DNA of 64,000 nt from Trebonia sp963759545 (GCA_963759545.1 CAVXAB010000001.1:1-64000); one strand, 5' to 3'. Shown: positions 42,646-51,113, numbered from the stretch's first letter. The notes: generated by a model from the letters alone, not told the origin. Numbers and translations are program-made.

Positions 42646-42721
42646 TGGTCTCTTCCCTCCAGTGTGTTACCTCGATCCTGTCCGGATCGTCATTGGGTAT
42701 GACGGAAGGGGGCGTAGAAAG

Positions 42722-43660
42722 GTGACAGTGGACAGAACCGATTGGCCGGCGGCGGACTTCGAGGCACAGCGCGCGCACCTGCGCTCGGTGGCCTACCGCA
42801 TGCTCGGCTCGCTTAACGAGGCAGAAGACGCGGTGCAGGAGGCCTGGCTGCGCCTGTCCCGTGCGGACACCGGCGACGTCAGGGACCTGCGCGCGTGGCT
42901 CACCACCGTCGTGTCCCGGGTGTGCCTGGACATGCTGCGCTCCCGGGCGACTCGCCGCGAGGACTCCCTCGACGTGCACGTGCCCGACCCGGTCGTCACG
43001 CGCGTCGACGATGACCCCGCCGAGCACGCGCTCCTGGCCGATTCCGTCGGGATGGCCCTGCTGGTCGTCCTGGACACGCTGCCGCCGGCCGAGCGGCTCG
43101 CGTTCGTCCTGCACGACGTCTTCGCCGTGCCCTTCGAGCAGATCGGCTCGATACTCGACCGCACGCCTGCCGCGGCCAAGCAACTGGCCAGCCGCGCCAG
43201 GCACCGCCTGCGCGCCGCCCCGGCGCACCAGGGCGCGACCTCCGCCGACGGCGGGCCGGCCGCGGCCTCGTCGGCAGGCAGGGCCGATCTCGCCAGGCAG
43301 TGGACAGTCGTCGATGCCTTCCTGGCCGCGTCAAGGGAGGGCGATTTCGAGGGGCTGCTCGCCATCCTCGACCCGGACGTCGTCCTTCGGGCCGACGCAG
43401 GCGCCGGCCCGTTCGGCCCCTCGGTCCTGATCCGCGGCGCCCGCGAAGTGATCGCCCAGGCCCAGCGCTTCGCGTCCCTTGGCCGCTTCGCGCGCCCGGT
43501 CCTGGTCAACGGCGCGCCCGGTTTCCTTGTGGTGCGGGACGGCGAGTCCCTCGCCCTGCTGGCCGCGACGGTCCAAAACGACAAGATCACCGAAATGGAC
43601 ATCCTGGCCGACCCGGTCCGTCTCCGCCAGCTGGATCTCGTCGGACTGGTTGAACCCTAG
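42722..43660 (+). CDS. ECF sigma factor with C-terminal SnoaL-like domain (SigJ/ECF41 type)
   Basis: 312 residues from GTG 42722, with GGAAGGGGG upstream. Region 2: RAHLRSVAYRMLGSLNEAEDAVQEAWLRL and RDLRAWLTTVVSRVCLDMLRSR; region 4: LDTLPPAERLAFVLHDVFAVPFEQIGSILDRTPAAAKQLASRAR. The last 110 residues (TVVDAFLAASREGDFEGLLAILDPDVVLRADAG) are a SnoaL-like domain, which in this group replaces an anti-sigma factor by regulating activity in cis. Divergent from the Ddn-like gene and upstream of a DoxX-like gene, both plausible targets. Confidence 0.9.
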   Translation: MTVDRTDWPAADFEAQRAHLRSVAYRMLGSLNEAEDAVQEAWLRLSRADTGDVRDLRAWLTTVVSRVCLDMLRSRATRREDSLDVHVPDPVVTRVDDDPAEHALLADSVGMALLVVLDTLPPAERLAFVLHDVFAVPFEQIGSILDRTPAAAKQLASRARHRLRAAPAHQGATSADGGPAAASSAGRADLARQWTVVDAFLAASREGDFEGLLAILDPDVVLRADAGAGPFGPSVLIRGAREVIAQAQRFASLGRFARPVLVNGAPGFLVVRDGESLALLAATVQNDKITEMDILADPVRLRQLDLVGLVEP

Positions 43661-43753
43661 GAGCGGCGTCGCTGGGCTCGGCCTGCCCCCGCATGCTCAA
43701 ATAGGAGCGGAAGCGCGGAAAAGGCGCGATTGAGGCGGACCTAAGGAGCTTTG

Positions 43754-44128
43754 GTGATCGTAGCGGCCGTCGTGCTGACTGTCTTGCTGCTGCTCGAGAC
43801 CCTGCCGTCCGCGGCCGCCGGGCTATCGCGTGCCAAGGTCGGACTGACCCGCCTTGACCAGCTCACCAGGCTCGGCCTGCTCGACGGCCGCAACCTCTGG
43901 GTTCCGCTTCTGCTCGGCGTCGTGCACCTCGTCGGCAGCGCGGCGGTCATCGTCGGCATCTTCGCGCCCGCCGCGGGCATCGTTGGCGGCGGACTCGAGA
44001 CGGCCGCGTTCGGCTGGGTACTGTTCAGGCAGCTCGGTCACGGCGACCGCGGCCGCGCGCTCGGTGCCTACCTGCTGTTCGCCGCGCTCGCGATCGCCGT
44101 CCTGATCGCCAGTGCCCTGCGCCTCTAG
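43754..44128 (+). CDS. DoxX-like small membrane protein
   Basis: 124 residues from GTG 43754, with AAGGAG six bases upstream. Four hydrophobic segments: IVAAVVLTVLLLLETLPSAAAG, LWVPLLLGVVHLVGSAAVIVGIF, GIVGGGLETAAFGWVLF and ALGAYLLFAALAIAVLIAS. Composition and topology match the DoxX-like family (four-helix membrane proteins of unknown reaction). It follows the ECF sigma gene on the same strand after 93 bp and may belong to its regulon. Confidence 0.65.
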   Translation: MIVAAVVLTVLLLLETLPSAAAGLSRAKVGLTRLDQLTRLGLLDGRNLWVPLLLGVVHLVGSAAVIVGIFAPAAGIVGGGLETAAFGWVLFRQLGHGDRGRALGAYLLFAALAIAVLIASALRL

Positions 44129-44217
44129 AGCGCTGTCTTTAGCCTCGCGTGCGTCTAGCAGCCGGTCGGCGCGGCGCGAGCGTCCCGCACGCAGTTCCCT
44201 TCGCGGATTCCTTGTCT

Positions 44218-44237
44218 TAGACAGACCTGTCTGTCTA
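44218..44237. promoter_or_regulatory. TetR-type palindromic operator upstream of SDR gene
   Basis: TAGACAGACCTGTCTGTCTA has perfect 9-bp arms around two central bases. It lies 47 bp before the SDR start and is followed by TAGTTGACTTG, so it probably overlaps the promoter. No TetR gene adjoins it. Confidence 0.7.
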
Positions 44238-44284
44238 TAGTTGACTTGTTGGCTAGAACGGTCTACTCAACTCAAGGAGTGATC

Positions 44285-45019
44285 ATGAGTGCTCACCCAG
44301 AGCTGGCCGCACCGGTCGCCCTCGTCACGGGCGCTACCAGCGGGATCGGCCGGGAGGTCGCGCGGAAGCTGGCCGCGGACGGCTTCGCTGTCCTCGTGCA
44401 CGGGCGGGACGCCGCGCGCGGTGCGGCCGTGGTGAACGAGATCACGGCAAGCGGCGGGCAGGCCCGGTTCATCGCCGCCGACCTGGTCGAGCTTTCCGGG
44501 ATCGAGCGCCTGGCGGACGCCGCGGGCGAGGTCGACGTGCTGGTCAACAACGCGGGATTCTCCTGGTTCGGCCCGACCGCCGACCTGGCGCCGGACACCT
44601 TCGACCAGCTGTTCGCCGCCAACGTCAGGTCCGCTTACTACCTCGTCGCCGCGATCGCGCCGCGGATGGCCAAGCGCGGCACGGGCAGCATCATCAACCT
44701 GGGCAGCATGGCGGGCCAGATCGGCCTGGCCGGCGGAGCGGCCTACAGCGCGACCAAGGCCGCCCTTGCCTCGCTGACCAGGTCGTGGGCCGCCGAGTTC
44801 AGCCCGCAGGGCGTGCGGGTGAACACCATCGCCCCCGGCCCCGCCTACACCGGCGGCGCCGCACCGGAGCGCATCGAGGCACTGGGCGGTACCACCCTGC
44901 TCGCCCGGGCGGCGCAGCCAGCGGAGATCGCCGATGTCGTCGCCTTCCTCGCCTCGCCCAAGGCCGGGTACATCACCGGCGCGGTGATCGCCGCCGACGG
45001 CGGGCGCACCGCCATCTGA
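44285..45019 (+). CDS. SDR-family oxidoreductase
   Basis: 244 residues from ATG 44285, with AAGGAG upstream. Classical SDR: TGATSGIGREVARKLAADGF (cofactor motif TGxxxGIG), DVLVNNAGFSWFG, catalytic Ser in INLGSMAGQIG, Tyr and Lys in AAYSATKAALASL, and the C-terminal VAFLASPKAGYITGAVIAADGG. It most likely uses NADP(H), from the HGRD sequence after beta-2. Substrate unknown. Expression is likely controlled by a TetR-type repressor encoded elsewhere, acting on the palindrome at 44218. Confidence 0.9.
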   Translation: MSAHPELAAPVALVTGATSGIGREVARKLAADGFAVLVHGRDAARGAAVVNEITASGGQARFIAADLVELSGIERLADAAGEVDVLVNNAGFSWFGPTADLAPDTFDQLFAANVRSAYYLVAAIAPRMAKRGTGSIINLGSMAGQIGLAGGAAYSATKAALASLTRSWAAEFSPQGVRVNTIAPGPAYTGGAAPERIEALGGTTLLARAAQPAEIADVVAFLASPKAGYITGAVIAADGGRTAI

Positions 45020-45059
45020 AAACGCACCACCAGCTGAGCGGTGACCAGGCCGCGTCGCG

Positions 45060-45422
45060 TCAGCTCGCGGGGTCGGCGTAGCCGGCGTTCGTGCAGTCCG
45101 TCTCGACCTTGGCCGCGGCGCTCTGCGCGAATGCCGCGTTGGCCGCCTTGTTGCCGTTGAGTCCCTTGCCCTGGTCCCGCAGCCCGACCGAGACGTTGTA
45201 GAGGTCGGCGATCAGCGGCTGCGTGGTCGCCTGCTTGTACGCGGTGAGCGCGGGAGTGGTGTTGCCCGTCGCGTCATACCAGTTCCAGAACGCGTTGCAC
45301 GCCGAAGCGTTTCCTGTGGTCGCTGTCCGCCCCCCGGACGTGGCCGCGATCGCGGCGGCGCCCACGGCGATGATGGCGATGACAAGAAGACCGATGTTAA
45401 CCACGCGTCTGGGGTTTCTCAT
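45060..45422 (-). CDS. Small exported hypothetical protein
   Basis: 120 residues from ATG 45422, with GGAAGG upstream. One N-terminal hydrophobic segment (VVNIGLLVIAIIAVGAAAIAATSGG) acts as signal anchor. The outer part is small and Ala-rich, with two cysteines (ASACNAFWNWYDAT and VETDCTNAGYAD) placed to form a disulfide. No recognised family. It lies divergent from the CDF exporter gene, sharing its upstream region. Confidence 0.65.
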   Translation of the reverse strand: MRNPRRVVNIGLLVIAIIAVGAAAIAATSGGRTATTGNASACNAFWNWYDATGNTTPALTAYKQATTQPLIADLYNVSVGLRDQGKGLNGNKAANAAFAQSAAAKVETDCTNAGYADPAS

Positions 45423-45517
45423 GGCCGGCAACCTTCCTCAAAGCCACGCACAGGGGCAAACCGCAGGATAACAGCAACGGCCCGGGTAAGCCGAGTATCG
45501 GCATTTGGCCGGGGCGT

Positions 45518-45577
45518 GGTGCGGTCAATTCGCAAGTGCGCGCCCCTGGTACGTGTTGATGTGCGGCAATGCGTTTT
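45518..45577 (+). promoter_or_regulatory. 60-bp block shared with 61934-61993, upstream of the CDF gene
   Basis: The block begins GGTGCGGTCAATTCG and ends GTGCGGCAATGCGTTTT, eight bases before the CDF start. By eye it matches 61934-61993 at 47 of 60 positions with no gap. It may be a metal-responsive promoter or a short leader; in one frame both copies encode a similar peptide (VRSIR then LV-V and VRQCV). Confidence 0.5.
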
Positions 45578-45584
45578 CTCGCGC

Positions 45585-46760
45585 ATGCTGGATGATATGG
45601 ACGGCAGGAGCGGCCCCCACCACGACCACGAGCACGGTCGCGGTCCCGATCACGAGCCGGGTCACGATCACGAGCACGGTCACGGTCACGACCACGATCA
45701 CGAGCCGGGTCACGACCACGAGCACGGTCACGACCACGAGCGTGGTCCCGACCACGAGCCGGGTCACGACCACGGCCACCGGGCCGGGGTAATCGGTCGC
45801 CTGCTGCATGCCGTGCGCCCGCACTCGCATGAGGCCGCCGACAAGGTGGACGCGGCGATGGAGGCCAGCTCCGAGGGGATGCGGGCGTTGTGGATCTCGC
45901 TTGGCGTCCTCGGTGCGACGGCCGTGATCCAGGCGGCGGTCGTGGCGCTGTCGGGCTCGGTCGCGCTGCTCGGCGACACGCTGCACAACGCCGCCGACGC
46001 CCTGACCGCGGTGCCGCTAGGAGTTGCCTTCATCCTCGGCAGGCGCCCGGCGACACGCCGCTACACCTACGGGTACGGACGGGCCGAGGACCTGGCGGGC
46101 GTCGTGATCGTCGCCCTGATCCTGGCGTCCTCCGCGCTGGCGGCCTATGAAGCGCTGACCCGCCTCGCGCATCCGGAGCGCGTCTCCGACCTGATCGCGG
46201 TGGCGGCCGCGGCACTGGTGGGGTTCACCGGCAACGAACTGGTCGCCCGCTACCGCATCAGGGTGGGCCGCAAGATCGGCTCCGCGGCACTGGTCGCCGA
46301 CGGGCTGCACGCGCGCGCGGACGGTTTTACGTCCCTGGCGGTACTGATCGGCGCGGGCGGCGTAGCGCTCGGCTGGAACTGGGCGGATCCCGTCGTCGGC
46401 CTGGTGATCACGGTGGCGATCCTGGCGGTGCTCTACCAGGCTGCCCGCGAGGTCTGGCGGCGGCTGATGGACGCGGTTGACCCTGCCCTGGTCGACCGGG
46501 CCAGGCACACGCTCAGCGCGACACCCGGCGTGCTCGGCGTCGGGACCGTGCGGCTGCGCTGGGTCGGTCACCAGCTCTGGGCCGAATGCGAGATCGCCGT
46601 CAACGGTGACATCAGCGCCGTCCAGGCCCACGGCATCGCGGTCGCCGCCGAGCACGATCTCCTGCACGCGCTGCCCCGCCTGTCCGCGGCCCTGGTGCAC
46701 ACCGACCCGCAGGCACACCAGGGCACCGATCCGCACGCGGTCCTGGCCTCGCACCGCTAG
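45585..46760 (+). CDS. Cation diffusion facilitator with His-rich N-terminus
   Basis: 391 residues from ATG 45585. The first 75 residues contain a tract with 21 histidines alternating with Asp, Glu and Gly (HDHEHGHGHDHDHE-type), a flexible zinc or nickel binding tail. Six hydrophobic segments follow; CDF metal residues are visible in SVALLGDTLHNAADAL (DxxHN with Asp) and ALVADGLHARADGFTS (HxxxD). The C-terminal cytoplasmic domain begins after AREVWRRLMDAVDPALV and has the usual ferredoxin-like segments. It exports divalent metal in exchange for protons. The His tract is encoded by short DNA repeats. The gene ends before a strong bidirectional terminator. Confidence 0.92.
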   Translation: MLDDMDGRSGPHHDHEHGRGPDHEPGHDHEHGHGHDHDHEPGHDHEHGHDHERGPDHEPGHDHGHRAGVIGRLLHAVRPHSHEAADKVDAAMEASSEGMRALWISLGVLGATAVIQAAVVALSGSVALLGDTLHNAADALTAVPLGVAFILGRRPATRRYTYGYGRAEDLAGVVIVALILASSALAAYEALTRLAHPERVSDLIAVAAAALVGFTGNELVARYRIRVGRKIGSAALVADGLHARADGFTSLAVLIGAGGVALGWNWADPVVGLVITVAILAVLYQAAREVWRRLMDAVDPALVDRARHTLSATPGVLGVGTVRLRWVGHQLWAECEIAVNGDISAVQAHGIAVAAEHDLLHALPRLSAALVHTDPQAHQGTDPHAVLASHR

Positions 46761-46762
46761 CC

Positions 46763-46812
46763 ACGGTCCGTTCAGAGGAAAGAATTTAAAATCCTTCTCC
46801 TGAACGGACCGT
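46763..46812. terminator. Bidirectional terminator hairpin
   Basis: ACGGTCCGTTCAG (46763-46775) pairs with CTGAACGGACCGT (46800-46812); the AT-rich interior (AAAGAATTTAAAATCCTT) extends the stem. It lies between the convergent CDF gene and the CU044_5270-type gene. Confidence 0.85.
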
Positions 46813-46832
46813 CGCTCTGACCAAGACGCTTA

Positions 46833-47855
46833 TTAGCCGCTGTAGGGGTTGGACGGGACCTTGTTTGCCCAGGTGATGGACAGGTACACGGTTTTGTCGA
46901 CGAAGGGGTAGGGGGATCCGTGCGGATACTGGGGGGTGGTCTCGCCTGGCGGGAAGGTAATCGACGTTTCCAGCAGCGCGCCGGTCGCCGGGCTCTCGTA
47001 GGTCGCCCAGACCTGGCCGTCCGGCTTGTACCCGGGGAGCCCGCTTGCGTCGGTCCTGCTGATCTCCACGGCCCGGCCGTTAGCGTCGTGTGCCGAGAAG
47101 TTGACCTTGATGCCTGGCACGTTCATGAGCACCCGGAACAGCGCCGACCGCAGGGCCGGGCCGGAGAGCGGGTTCCACAGCACGTTGTTCGCCTGCTGGA
47201 ACACCTTGTCGTCGTTGGTGAACGGGAGCGGGGTGATGCGGCCGCCGTTGTACGGGTCAGGCAGCGCCGGGGTCTGCTGGTTCCACTGGGCGATGAGCGC
47301 GGCGCGCAGGGCCGTCGGGTCGGTGGGCATGGCGGCGAACTGCGCGGCGGTCGGTGAGTAATGCCGGGTGACGGATCCCCCTCCTGACGGGTACCCGTTG
47401 GTGCCCAGTTGGTAGCCCCACAGGTCGCCGGTGCGGGTGTCGATGATGTTGGTGTCCTTAATGTCTGTCCCGTCCGTCATCATCACCGCGTAGCGGCCCT
47501 TCGCCGCTGACTGCCTGGCCGCGACGGTGCTGAGCTTGTAGAGCGCGCGCTGGTTCGCCGTCAGCTTCAGCGCCGGCTGCTTGGTGGCTGGCCGCGAGGT
47601 CACCGGCTGCTTGGTCGCCGGCAGCGCGTTCACCGGGGACTGCGGCGCGCGGGACGCATGGCCGGGGAAGACGGCGATGACGCCGGCCGCCGTGGCGAGC
47701 ACGGCACCCGCGGCGGCCGCGGATGCCAGGCGGCGGTTCCGGTCCCTGCGGCGCTGCCGTGCTATCACCGCCGTCGCGATGGAGTCGCGCGGCTGCACGT
47801 GGCTGGTGCAGCGGTGCAGCAGATCGCGCACGATGTCTTCGTCGGTAGTGGGCAT
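46833..47855 (-). CDS. CU044_5270-type membrane protein, partner of the ECF sigma factor
   Basis: 340 residues from ATG 47855, with AAAGGAC upstream. A cytoplasmic N-terminus (PTTDEDIVRDLLHRC, then an Arg-rich stretch), one membrane helix (LASAAAAGAVLATAAGVIAVF) and an extracytoplasmic domain with DLWGYQLGTNGYP, ALRSALFRVLMNVPGIKVNFSAHDANGRAVE and TSITFPPGETTP. Proteins of this kind are regularly encoded immediately after SigE-type ECF sigma genes in actinomycetes and may serve as their membrane regulators. Its start lies 11 bp after the sigma stop, so the two genes form an operon. Confidence 0.8.
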   Translation of the reverse strand: MPTTDEDIVRDLLHRCTSHVQPRDSIATAVIARQRRRDRNRRLASAAAAGAVLATAAGVIAVFPGHASRAPQSPVNALPATKQPVTSRPATKQPALKLTANQRALYKLSTVAARQSAAKGRYAVMMTDGTDIKDTNIIDTRTGDLWGYQLGTNGYPSGGGSVTRHYSPTAAQFAAMPTDPTALRAALIAQWNQQTPALPDPYNGGRITPLPFTNDDKVFQQANNVLWNPLSGPALRSALFRVLMNVPGIKVNFSAHDANGRAVEISRTDASGLPGYKPDGQVWATYESPATGALLETSITFPPGETTPQYPHGSPYPFVDKTVYLSITWANKVPSNPYSG

Positions 47856-47866
47856 CGGAAGTCCTT

Positions 47867-48391
47867 TCACAACATGCTGTCGGTGGCGGTGAAGAGATCG
47901 GCCAACCCGGGGAAGGCACGCAGGTGGGCGATGGAACGTGACGCCGTGCTCTTGACAGTGCCGACCGAGATGCCGAGGAGCTTGGCCGTCTCGGCCTCGC
48001 TGCGGTCGTCGAAGTAGCGGAGCACGAGGACGGTGCGCTGCTGGACGGTGAGGCTGTCAAGCGCGGTGCGCAGCGCGGGCCAAAGCTCGACGGAGCCGTA
48101 CGGGTCGCCCGCCCGCGGGTCGCTCCGCTCGCCCGCCTCATAAAGACGCAGCTCACGCGGCCGCCGGGCACGGGCCCGCGCCTGGTCGATCACGACGTTG
48201 GACATCACCCGGCGGCAGAACGCCTTGGGGTTGTCCACCCGCGGCCAGCGCGCGGCGAGCCGCTGCAGTGTCTCCTGGTAGACATCCTCGGCGGTATGCG
48301 GATCGGGCGTGAGCAGCGTCGCGATGCGCAACAACTCAGCACCGGACTCGGCGGCGAACCCCTCGAAGGCTCGCGTCTGCCGTTTGTCCAT
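47867..48391 (-). CDS. ECF sigma factor, SigE-like family
   Basis: 174 residues from ATG 48391, with GGGAGG four bases upstream. Region 2: ELLRIATLLTPDPHTAEDVYQETLQRLAARWPRVDNPKAFCRRVMSN; region 4: TALDSLTVQQRTVLVLRYFDDRSEAETAKLLGISVGTVKSTASRSIAHL. Length and motifs are normal for an extracytoplasmic-function sigma factor. The paired membrane protein downstream suggests control from the cell surface. It is preceded by 646 bp of noncoding, less GC-rich DNA that must contain its promoter. Confidence 0.93.
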   Translation of the reverse strand: MDKRQTRAFEGFAAESGAELLRIATLLTPDPHTAEDVYQETLQRLAARWPRVDNPKAFCRRVMSNVVIDQARARARRPRELRLYEAGERSDPRAGDPYGSVELWPALRTALDSLTVQQRTVLVLRYFDDRSEAETAKLLGISVGTVKSTASRSIAHLRAFPGLADLFTATDSML

Positions 48392-49037
48392 GTAACCTCC
48401 CGTTCTTCGGAACCACCGCTAAGACGGCTCCTTCGCGGATGAGGTTGCTCCTGCCGCCGCGACACGCGGGCAGCAGCCATGACCTCACCCCGGGAACGTC
48501 ATCAAGGAAACAGAGACTCAGGAACAGATACGAAACACGAAGACAGAAACACCTCACGACAACCTAAACACCTAAAGTCCGTGGTGTTGCGCCTAGAGCG
48601 CACACGGTGGCCATCAGGTCTCGGCGTTATTGACAGGTGCCCGGAATTCCGAAAAAGATATCTGTCGCGGCATTCACACTGACTGGCTTCCGCGTTAATC
48701 CGCCATTTCCGTCACACGAGTGTCTTTTTGTTAAGCGGCGTAGGCGCCCTTGATCTGGCAACTATGTGGGTTTACGCTTAATTCTGTTTTCGCGGGGAGC
48801 TGGAACGCGGCACCTGCCTACTGTCTAGGCGGCGACCCGGCGATCTGTCGTCGTGGCACTCGCAATCCGCAATATATGGATAGTCGAGCTTGAGCCTGAC
48901 CTGACTGCACCCTACGGCTCGCATCGTGATTGATTTCCTTCGAATGCCAGGAAGCAATGGCGGAGTCAGCGCGGCCTTGGGCGTCACCGTGACAAACGGC
49001 ACAACCGGATCATACCAACGACACCTACCGAAGGGAC
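48392..49037. other. Long noncoding, comparatively AT-rich region
   Basis: 646 bp without a believable gene. GC content drops visibly, for example GATACGAAACACGAAGACAG near 48527, TGTCTTTTTGTTAAGCGGCG near 48720 and CGCAATATATGGATAGTCGA near 48868. Two short frames present here (48479-48682 and 48778-49002) have biased, unconvincing translations. It holds the divergent promoters of the sigma gene and of the secreted-protein gene at 49038; a regulatory RNA could be present but no structure stands out. Confidence 0.45.
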
Positions 49038-49661
49038 ATGTTCGCTATGAGACGCGCCAAGCTTGTAGTGCTCCTTTCCGTCGCCCCGCTACTTGCCCTC
49101 CTCGCTCCCGTCGCAGCCGCCCAGGCCGCAACCGCAGGCAGTCAAGCCGCAACCGGAACCAACCAGGCAACGACGACCTATATCTGCTATCCGAAAACGC
49201 TCGGTGCTTTCAACATCACAGTCAGCAACGTCGTGGACAAGCAAACCACAACGACACTCAGCGACGGAACGCCAATACCCGGTGGCTTTGTCGCACAGAG
49301 CGACCCGCCCAACTACCCCAATGTGACCTCAGGTCAACTCGTGCAAACCTTCACCAACGAAACGACGGGAAAGTCCATTACCCGCAATGTAAGCGCGCCT
49401 AGCTGGTTCACCTACGACCCAACACCGACAGTGCCAGGGGCCTTGGCAACGGGCACCTATGTCACGACCGGAAACAACGCCCAGTTGTTCGGGCCGATGA
49501 GCCTGTCAGCCCTTCAGGCGGCAGGTATCCACGAACCGACGCTCGTCTTCGAAAGTGGCCTCCTCGTCATGCGTTTCGTCGTCGTATCGACAGGACCGTA
49601 CGTGACCAGCTTCTCTCTGCACGGAAGGCAGCAAAACGGCTGCGCTCTCTTGGCGGGCTGA
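49038..49661 (+). CDS. Secreted hypothetical protein
   Basis: 207 residues from ATG 49038, with AAGGGA upstream (ATG 49047 is also possible). A Sec signal peptide is clear: basic start, LVVLLSVAPLLALLAPVAAAQA with cleavage after AQA. The mature part is Thr/Ser-rich and beta-like (TYICYPKTLGAFNITVSNVVDK, FSLHGRQQNGCALLAG), with two cysteines near the ends that could pair. Codon use is less GC-biased than the surrounding genes, and the flanking DNA is also AT-richer, which could mean a different origin. Family not recognised. Confidence 0.7.
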   Translation: MFAMRRAKLVVLLSVAPLLALLAPVAAAQAATAGSQAATGTNQATTTYICYPKTLGAFNITVSNVVDKQTTTTLSDGTPIPGGFVAQSDPPNYPNVTSGQLVQTFTNETTGKSITRNVSAPSWFTYDPTPTVPGALATGTYVTTGNNAQLFGPMSLSALQAAGIHEPTLVFESGLLVMRFVVVSTGPYVTSFSLHGRQQNGCALLAG

Positions 49662-49677
49662 CCTCGCGAATGCCAAA

Positions 49678-49726
49678 TGATCGCGGGTGGTTCACGGCGA
49701 TATTCGCCGCGAACCACCCGCGATCA
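49678..49726. repeat. Intergenic palindrome (family copy 3, diverged)
   Basis: Arms at about 49678-49700 and 49704-49726, starting TGATCGCGGGTGGTTCACGG, with a TAT centre; one arm mismatch. Same length, centre and layout as the copies at 4673 and 22748, but with GGTGGTTCACGG in place of GGTCATCTGCGG. It lies between the convergent genes ending at 49661 and 49746. Confidence 0.8.
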
Positions 49727-49745
49727 GGACAAGCAGGACGTAGTG

Positions 49746-51113
49746 CTAGGCGGGGGCGACATTCTGGTTGAGGTGGAACACGTTGCCCGGGTCGTACTGC
49801 CGCTTGACCCGCGCGAGCCGGTCGTAGCCCGCACCGAAGTTGTCACGGACCTTCGCCTGGTCGTCGGCGGAGGCGAAGTTGACGTAGCCGCCTGCCAGCG
49901 AGTGAGGGGCGAGCGCCGCGTAGTAGTCCCTCACCCAGGCGATGTTCGCCTCGTTGTCCGCCGGGTCCGGCCACATCCCCGCGAGTACGCAGGCGTACTT
50001 CGCGTCCCGGTGCCCCCATGCGGTCGCGTCGGGCGCGACGTCGTGCACGGCGCCGTTGACTGGGTACAGGTGCACCGCGGAGTTGACCGCCGGCAACCGC
50101 TGGGCGTACTCGGCGTGCACGGCGATCACCTCGTCGGTGAGGTCACCCGCGAATACCGCCTTCCAGTAGTGCTGCAGGCCGCGCGGGAGCAGCGGGTCGA
50201 ACAGGGCGTTCAGCGCGGCGTAGGGCATCGGGCCGACCATTTCGGCCATGACCGGGCCGACATCCCGGAAGGAGTCCAGGATCTTGGCGCCCTCGTCGTG
50301 ATCCCCGGTCCAGCAGGAGACCAGGACGGGGAACGGCTCGCCGACCCGGTTTTCTGGGATGAACGGCAGCGGCGGAGCTAGGTGCCAGGCCGGGTAGCCG
50401 CCGTACTCGCGGGGCGCGCTGTCGATGAACTGGTCGAAGTACCTGAACAAGTCGCCCGCTGCCTCTCGTTCGAACAGGATCAGCCCGGCATAGACGTTTT
50501 CCGGCACCGGGTGCAGCCGGAAGGTGAACTCGGTGACTACGCCGAAGTTCCCGCCGCCGCCGCGCAGCGCCCAGAACAGGTCGGGGTGCTCGCGCTCGCT
50601 GGCGGTGACGATGCTGCCGTCGGCCAGCACGACCTCGGCGGAGATCAGGTTGTCGCAGGACAAACCGTGCGCCCGGGTCAGGTAGCCGATGCCGCCGCCG
50701 AGCGTGAGCCCGCCGACGCCTGTGCTGGAGACGATGCCGCCCGTGGTGGCCAGCCCGTGGGCCGTGGTGGCGTCGTTCATCATCGCCCACGTGGCGCCGC
50801 CGCCGACCTTCGCGGTCCGGTTCGCGGCGTCGACCTCGATGCGGGTCAGATCGGAAAGGTCGACCACGATGGCGTCATCGGCGGTGCCGAAACCTGGCAC
50901 GCTGTGCCCGCCCCCGCGGACCGCCACGGCACGGCCGGTAGCGACCGCGTGCGCGACGGCGGCCTGCACATCGGCGGCGTGGGCGCAGCGAACGATGGCG
51001 TTCGGCCGAGCGTCGACCATGAAGTTGTACACGTGCCTGGCATCCTCGTACTCGGCATCCTCGGGGCCGATGACGGGTCCGGTGACAAGCGTGTGCAGTT
51101 CGGTGGTGGTCAT
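49746..51113 (-). CDS. FAD-linked oxidase, berberine-bridge enzyme type
   Basis: 455 residues. The FAD-binding type 4 domain has ARPNAIVRCAHAADVQAAVAHAVATG, the flavin-attaching His in VRGGGHSVPGFG, VGGGATWAMMND and GIVSSTGVGGLTLGGGIGYLTRAHGLSCDNL. The C-terminal BBE segment has the flavin-contacting GGYVNFASADD and YDRLARVKRQYDPGNVFHLNQN. The usual second attachment Cys in the GxxCxxV position appears as GLSCDN, so bicovalent FAD is possible. It oxidises an alcohol or sugar-like substrate, reducing oxygen. No signal peptide. Divergent from the LuxR-type regulator at 51271, which may control it. Confidence 0.92.
   Translation of the reverse strand: MTTTELHTLVTGPVIGPEDAEYEDARHVYNFMVDARPNAIVRCAHAADVQAAVAHAVATGRAVAVRGGGHSVPGFGTADDAIVVDLSDLTRIEVDAANRTAKVGGGATWAMMNDATTAHGLATTGGIVSSTGVGGLTLGGGIGYLTRAHGLSCDNLISAEVVLADGSIVTASEREHPDLFWALRGGGGNFGVVTEFTFRLHPVPENVYAGLILFEREAAGDLFRYFDQFIDSAPREYGGYPAWHLAPPLPFIPENRVGEPFPVLVSCWTGDHDEGAKILDSFRDVGPVMAEMVGPMPYAALNALFDPLLPRGLQHYWKAVFAGDLTDEVIAVHAEYAQRLPAVNSAVHLYPVNGAVHDVAPDATAWGHRDAKYACVLAGMWPDPADNEANIAWVRDYYAALAPHSLAGGYVNFASADDQAKVRDNFGAGYDRLARVKRQYDPGNVFHLNQNVAPA

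Noticed and set aside
45600..45780. Short DNA repeats resembling an array
   Set aside because: They encode the His/Asp/Glu/Gly tract of the CDF exporter in frame; unit length is only 6-18 bp with no spacers, so this is not CRISPR.
48479..49002. Two short frames in the low-GC gap
   Set aside because: No ribosome binding site, biased composition and no similarity that I recognise.
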